41,595 nucleotides of DNA. Origin: Strobilurus pachycystidiatus (Eukaryota; Basidiomycota; Agaricomycetes; Agaricales; Physalacriaceae). The stretch spans positions 1 to 41,595 of the forward strand of contig JAHLMK010000051.1 in the NCBI GenBank assembly GCA_019915135.1. Direction: 5' to 3'. Position 1 is the stretch's first letter. Each line of letters starts with the position of its first letter. This document shows, piece by piece, positions 37,931-41,595 of this stretch. The notes under the pieces are model-generated. The model was not told the DNA's origin and ran no database searches. It saw nothing but the letters and a program-made list of their open reading frames with translations. The position numbers and the translations under genes are program-made.

Positions 37931-38577
37931 TCACGTGTCGCTCTCTTCCATGTCACTCTCACTGTCTTTGCGCTTTTCCACCTGAAGTGGCTGCAATCCT
38001 AAGCGAGCACACCTTGGAACACATCTATGCTTATCTTTGAAGACGGTCAAACCTTGCTCGCCATGATTGCCAACAACACTGTCTCTGTTACTCGATCAGA
38101 AGAGCTCAGAGTGTACAGAAACCATCTCACCCATCTTGTGTATGTGTCATGATATCAAACAGTATCTCCTTGTTGTTGAAGTTCAAAGCTATGTAAGAAC
38201 AATCAGGCTCATTTTCACAAGCAGAGATAGTGACTCACTCTGTATATTGGCTAGGACGACCGTGTGTCCAGAGATGTCGAACACATAGTGGGCAAATGTG
38301 TTCATGATGTTTCCCAACTTAGAATCAGTATGAGTGGGATAGTCATTTGTTCCACTCCATTTCTGGCAAGCCTTAGTGCACTGTTTCTCCAGAAGCCAAG
38401 TCGTACACCACTGTGGTCGGCCAGTACCCAGAGACAGCACGTCCTCAAACTGCTTTTGCATAACTCCGGAAGCGGGGGAAGCGGGCGAGGCAGATGAGGA
38501 TTCCGAGTCAACGACCTCATACACCAGTAGAAAATCAGCGACGGCAAGGCCTTTTGGATACAAATTAGTGACTGAGG
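37931..38577 (-). pseudogene. Alpha-kinase family gene, C-terminal exons, cut by hAT
   Basis: Three exon parts on the minus strand: 38577-38239, 38188-38131 and 38084-37931 (stop TGA 37933-37931), with introns of 50 and 46 bp (GTGAGT..ATAG, GTGAGA..ACAG) that keep the frame. The translation shows alpha-kinase hallmarks: CTTWLLEKQCTKACQKWSGT, FAHYVFDISGHTVVLANIQ, LFDIMTHTQDGDSVVGNHGE and the C-terminal zinc-binding pattern KHRCVPRCARLGL. It ends in an acidic tail. The older hAT element inserted at 38578 (duplication GACTGAGG at 38570-38577) removes the upstream part from this window; the rest may exist beyond the right edge. It is the only clear host gene here. Confidence 0.82.
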
Positions 38578-38775
38578 TAGAGTCCCCAACGAGTATATAC
38601 CCGGGTATTGCAATACCCACCCCACCGGGTAATGACTTTCTAATGGTCTGGCCCAATCCACACCCATTACCCGAGTACAGCATAAGTGGGTACGGGTGTG
38701 GGTATCTGACGAGTATTATGTATTAACATCCAAGTATCAAAATACTCGGGTATTGAAGCAGATATGTAGCGAGTA

Positions 38776-39589
38776 TGTCATATCCATGCGTCATGACACA
38801 GGATCGGACCGGATCTCCGACTTACTCAGCCAGTCACGCGTCTCCTCGTGACCCCATTAATCATCCATCCTCGCCAAGTCTTGCCAAGTCCAGCCGGGCC
38901 GCTCGGACCTCCGCACGTGATCCTTTACTCAGCATCTCTACCGCCAAACTTGCCATACCCTTGACCCAGACCATGCTGCCCTTTGCCCAATACATGTGGA
39001 CCTCCGCTTGTGATCTTACTTATCTCCTTATGCATCTATCTACTCAGTCCAGTATTTAAGCGCTTGTACTTTACCTATGTTTCCTCAGTTCGAATATCAA
39101 CTTAGACGCTCCAGTCTAGTCTTCATCTCTTCTTCTTGTCTGAACTCAACTTGCGGAACTCCGCTCGTTGGCTAAGACTTACATTCTCCAACTTGCGTTG
39201 TCCTTACGGACCTCCGAGCTCATCTCTTGTCTCCTTCCTCCGGGTTTGCTCTTCCTTGGCGGACCCCCGGATTCAAGGCTCGACTCAAGGGACCAACCTG
39301 CTGAACGCAGGCAGCCCTGGTTCCGGACCACCGACAATCCTCAAGACCGGGCCCCCTGCAACTCTCACCACAACCGAGGGATAGCCGGACTACCGCTTGA
39401 CGAGGATCCATAGGGTTGCAGGTGTGGAAACACGTGCCAATACAGAATAGGTAAACCTTTTACCTTTTCTTTCTTTTAAACACTTCTACGCTTATTCTTT
39501 CACAGGCTCGGAGCACCGCTTGTGCTGTGCTTACCGAGAAATCCGGTTTCGGACATCCGCTTGACTTGGTCTGGGGCACGGTCTTAACA
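38776..39589. mobile_element. Solo LTR, 814 bp
   Basis: It begins TGTCATATCC, ends GGTCTTAACA, and is flanked by the 5-bp duplication GAGTA (38771-38775, 39590-39594). A TATA-like GTATTTAAG lies at about 39052-39060. It contains many repeats of the type GGACCTCCGC and no coding frame. It is unlike the LTRs of gypsy 1 and gypsy 2, so it marks a third LTR family; the inner part was probably lost by LTR-LTR recombination. Strand is not determined. Confidence 0.8.
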
Positions 39590-39651
39590 GAGTATGTGTA
39601 TAATAAGTATACTAAGTCCGTGGATGTATTTTAAGTACTGTGAGTAGAATA

Positions 39652-40283
39652 TCAAGTAATCTCTATAACATCAACCCGCTTGCGCTTGCGTTTATTGTTG
39701 AAGTTTTTCACAACTTTTGCAACGGGGACATGACCGTCCTTGACCCATCCGTTGAGTAGAGTTTGAGCTGCTGTTGATTCTGCCTTGAGATTGTGGCATT
39801 TTTTCAATACATTGAGATCGCCATGCAAGAACAGATGCTCTACATCGGTTGAAGCAGCTGATAAGGTGTTGGAATATGAAGAAGCAATGCATCTCCAAAA
39901 CTTACCTGGAGCAGATATAAAGTCACAGGCCATCTGTGCGAATGCACCAGCAGGTGTGATCTCCCGTGGCCCGTCTTCGGGAGTCGGATCAAGACGGTCA
40001 TAGAAATAGCGGAGCGGATCTGCATACATAAAACAAGGTGACGAAAGCCAGTCCTCAACAGGATTGGCAGCATAACAATTGCCTGCAGGCTTGGCGCGGA
40101 GGAGTTTTTCAACAGCGCTGAGGGGCTCATTGGTCGCGCTGGGAGCAGGCGTGCAGGACGCAGATGCAGTGACAAGGGGTTTGTAATATGTGTTGTACGT
40201 GTCGCGCATGATATTGGAAGCGGTGACGATCCACTCAACCTCCCAATTGTGCTCGCGGAACCATTCGAGTTTTTTGTCGGGAC
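39652..40283 (-). pseudogene. Older hAT transposase, C-terminal exons
   Basis: Exon parts 40283-39906 and 39857-39652 are separated by a GTAAG..CAG intron. It encodes WEVEWIVTASNIMRDTYNTY, a hATC domain (NPVEDWLSSPCF, GAFAQMACDFISAP, ASTDVEHLFLHGDLNV) and an NLS-like NKRKRKR. Compared with copies 1-3 it has many replacements but an open frame and the catalytic Glu. It is cut at 40284 by hAT copy 3. Confidence 0.85.
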
Positions 40284-41595
40284 TAGAGTCCCCAACGAGT
40301 ATATACCCGAGTATCGCAATACCCTACCTGCAAGGGATTCACACACTCACAGTCTGGCCCAACCCATACCCGTTACCCGAGTACAACTTAAGCGGGTACG
40401 AGTATGGGTAAGTAACGAGTATGATGAATATATATCCGGGTATCACCCTACTCGAATATTAGAGCAGGTACCCGGCGAGTATACACGTAAAATCAGCTAT
40501 GTAACATGGTGCAAGTAGATATAAAGCCGTGAATATATAACGAAAGTCTTAGCTGGTAATGTAGTAGTGATATGAAGAATGTCTGTACAGGCGCGAGATT
40601 AAGTAGCGTCAGTAACGACGGGGTCATCACGCTTCCGCTTACGCTTATCATTGAGTACCTTGATAACCTTGTTGACAGGAACGTGACCGTCCTTGACCCA
40701 ACCGTTCATCAGCGTCTGCGCTGCCGTCGTCTGTTCCTTGAGATTATGGCGTTTCTTCGTCACATTAAGACCACCGTGCGAGAATAGACGTTCAACATCA
40801 GTTGACGCAGCTACAAATTATATCAAACAATGGCAAGACATAGGATGGCCACAACGTACCTGGAGCAGATATAAAGTCGCAAGCCATCTGGGCAAACGCA
40901 CCACCTGGTGTAATCTCTCGTTCACCCTCCTCGGGAATGGGATCAAGCAGATCGTAGAAGTAGCGAAGCGGGTCGGAACATGTGAAACACGGAGACGACA
41001 GCCAGTCCTCAACGGGATTAGCAGTATATCGGGTGTCCGCGGGCTTTGCGCGAAGGAGTTTTTCGACAGCACTAAGCGGCTCGTCAGTGGAAGTGGCGGC
41101 AGGTATGGCAGATGCAGAGGTGGTGACGCGGGGTCTGTAGTACGTATTGTATGTGTCGCGCATGATGTTTGAGGCAGTTACGATCCACTCCACCTCCCAA
41201 TTGTGAGCACGGAACCATTCAAGTTTTTTGTCCGGGCGTAACACTAAAGATAAGTTAGCATTTGAGAACCGGGATAAAGAAAGAGACGTACTCATTGCCA
41301 TGCGTGGCATTATGCTGTCGTCCGTGAGAGCATAGTACTTATTCAAGATGGCGCGCGCACGCATAGCCGCATAGCGAATAGCAAGCCTGTATTCACCCTT
41401 GAGATTGGCGATGACGGCTTCGTAATCGGTATTCATGGCGTCCATGAGAGGTATGATGTCGTGTAAGAGGGGAACGGCGGACTTGGACATACGTTCCGTT
41501 ATATCTATGAGGGGCTGTCAAAGGATGAGGAGAATGTTAAACGGACAACAAAACAAACAAACCTTTGAGAGAGTGTGTAGCTGTTTGAGGAAGTG
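40284..41595 (-). mobile_element. hAT copy 3, 3' part, inserted in the older hAT
   Basis: TIR TAGAGTCCCCAACGAGT at 40284, then a 3' region nearly identical to copy 1 in reverse (about one difference noticed in the subterminal part). The 8 bp before it, GTCGGGAC (40276-40283), should recur at the other end outside the window. It is a separate insertion from copies 1 and 2, so the family has moved recently. Confidence 0.88.
40599..41595 (-). CDS. hAT transposase (copy 3), exons 7 (end) to 10, partial
   Basis: Exon parts are 41595-41563, 41514-41292, 41243-40860 and 40810-40599. The frame is intact and lacks the GC insertion of copy 1 (reads MRARAILNKYY). It includes the hATC domain with ASTDVERLFS. 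The 5' part lies beyond the window, so whether the whole gene is intact is unknown. Confidence 0.9.

Larger units (their letters stand above)
38578..41595 (-). mobile_element. Older hAT copy, 3' part, with nested insertions, runs off the window
   Basis: It starts with TIR TAGAGTCCCCAACGAGT at 38578, preceded by GACTGAGG. Its transposase is on the minus strand and is clearly diverged from copies 1-3. It is interrupted by an 814-bp solo LTR (38776-39589) and by hAT copy 3 (from 40284). Without the solo LTR its TIR-to-stop distance (about 255 bp) is close to that of copy 1 (315 bp). The 5' end is outside the window. Confidence 0.85.

Overview
The window is a transposon-dense stretch of a filamentous fungus, most likely a basidiomycete (Agaricomycetes). 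The evidence is many short GT-AG introns of about 45-60 bp, chromodomain Ty3/gypsy retrotransposons, hAT DNA transposons, C:G to T:A decay in old copies, and the 3' part of a fungal-type alpha-kinase gene. No rRNA, CRISPR array or bacterial feature was seen. Almost everything outside about 1.5-2.65 kb and 37.7-38.6 kb is mobile DNA.

Layout. (a) 1-1545: a decayed Ty3/gypsy integrase and chromodomain on the minus strand. (b) 1546-2650: probable host spacer with a GGTTG-rich foldback repeat. (c) 2656-37677: one Ty3/gypsy chromovirus ('gypsy 1', minus strand, about 6.4 kb of its own sequence) blown up to 35 kb by nested insertions. Its 457-bp LTRs lie at 2656-3112 and 37221-37677, flanked by the 5-bp duplication GCAGC on both outer sides. 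Inside it are: a 7701-bp hAT transposon (4732-12432, TIR TAGAGTCCCCAACGAGT, 8-bp duplication CTTCTGGT) between RNase H and integrase; a 7.75-kb direct tandem duplication (6258-14009 and 14010-21762) that copies part of hAT and part of pol and may be an assembly artefact; a 540-bp non-autonomous hAT (24020-24559) in the 5' leader; and, inside the target duplication of that small element, a complete 12,567-bp Ty3/gypsy element ('gypsy 2', plus strand, 24566-37132) with apparently identical 318-bp LTRs and duplication GTGAG.

(d) 37683-38577: host DNA with the last three exons of an alpha-kinase gene (minus strand). That gene is cut by an older hAT copy starting at 38578, which itself carries an 814-bp solo LTR (38776-39589) and a second, recent hAT copy (from 40284 past the window end).

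Genes. The hAT element carries two divergent genes: a ten-exon hAT transposase (872 aa) and a four-exon gene of unknown function (748 aa). They are separated by a region able to form a 510-bp hairpin. Gypsy 1 has gag and pol overlapping at ATGA, and appears to use Tf1-like self-priming. Gypsy 2 encodes a 2725-aa Gag-Pol in one frame plus three unrecognised ORFs downstream of pol.

The most striking signal is a 16-nt motif, GGCNGCTGWANGCGCC, found 16 times (one degenerate), always in sense orientation and only inside gypsy 2. Copies cluster at the boundaries between protein domains and in non-coding parts. The variable positions are those expected for the bulge and loop of a small RNA hairpin, and codon third positions are kept while amino acids change. 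This suggests a repeated nucleic-acid signal that has not, to my knowledge, been described.
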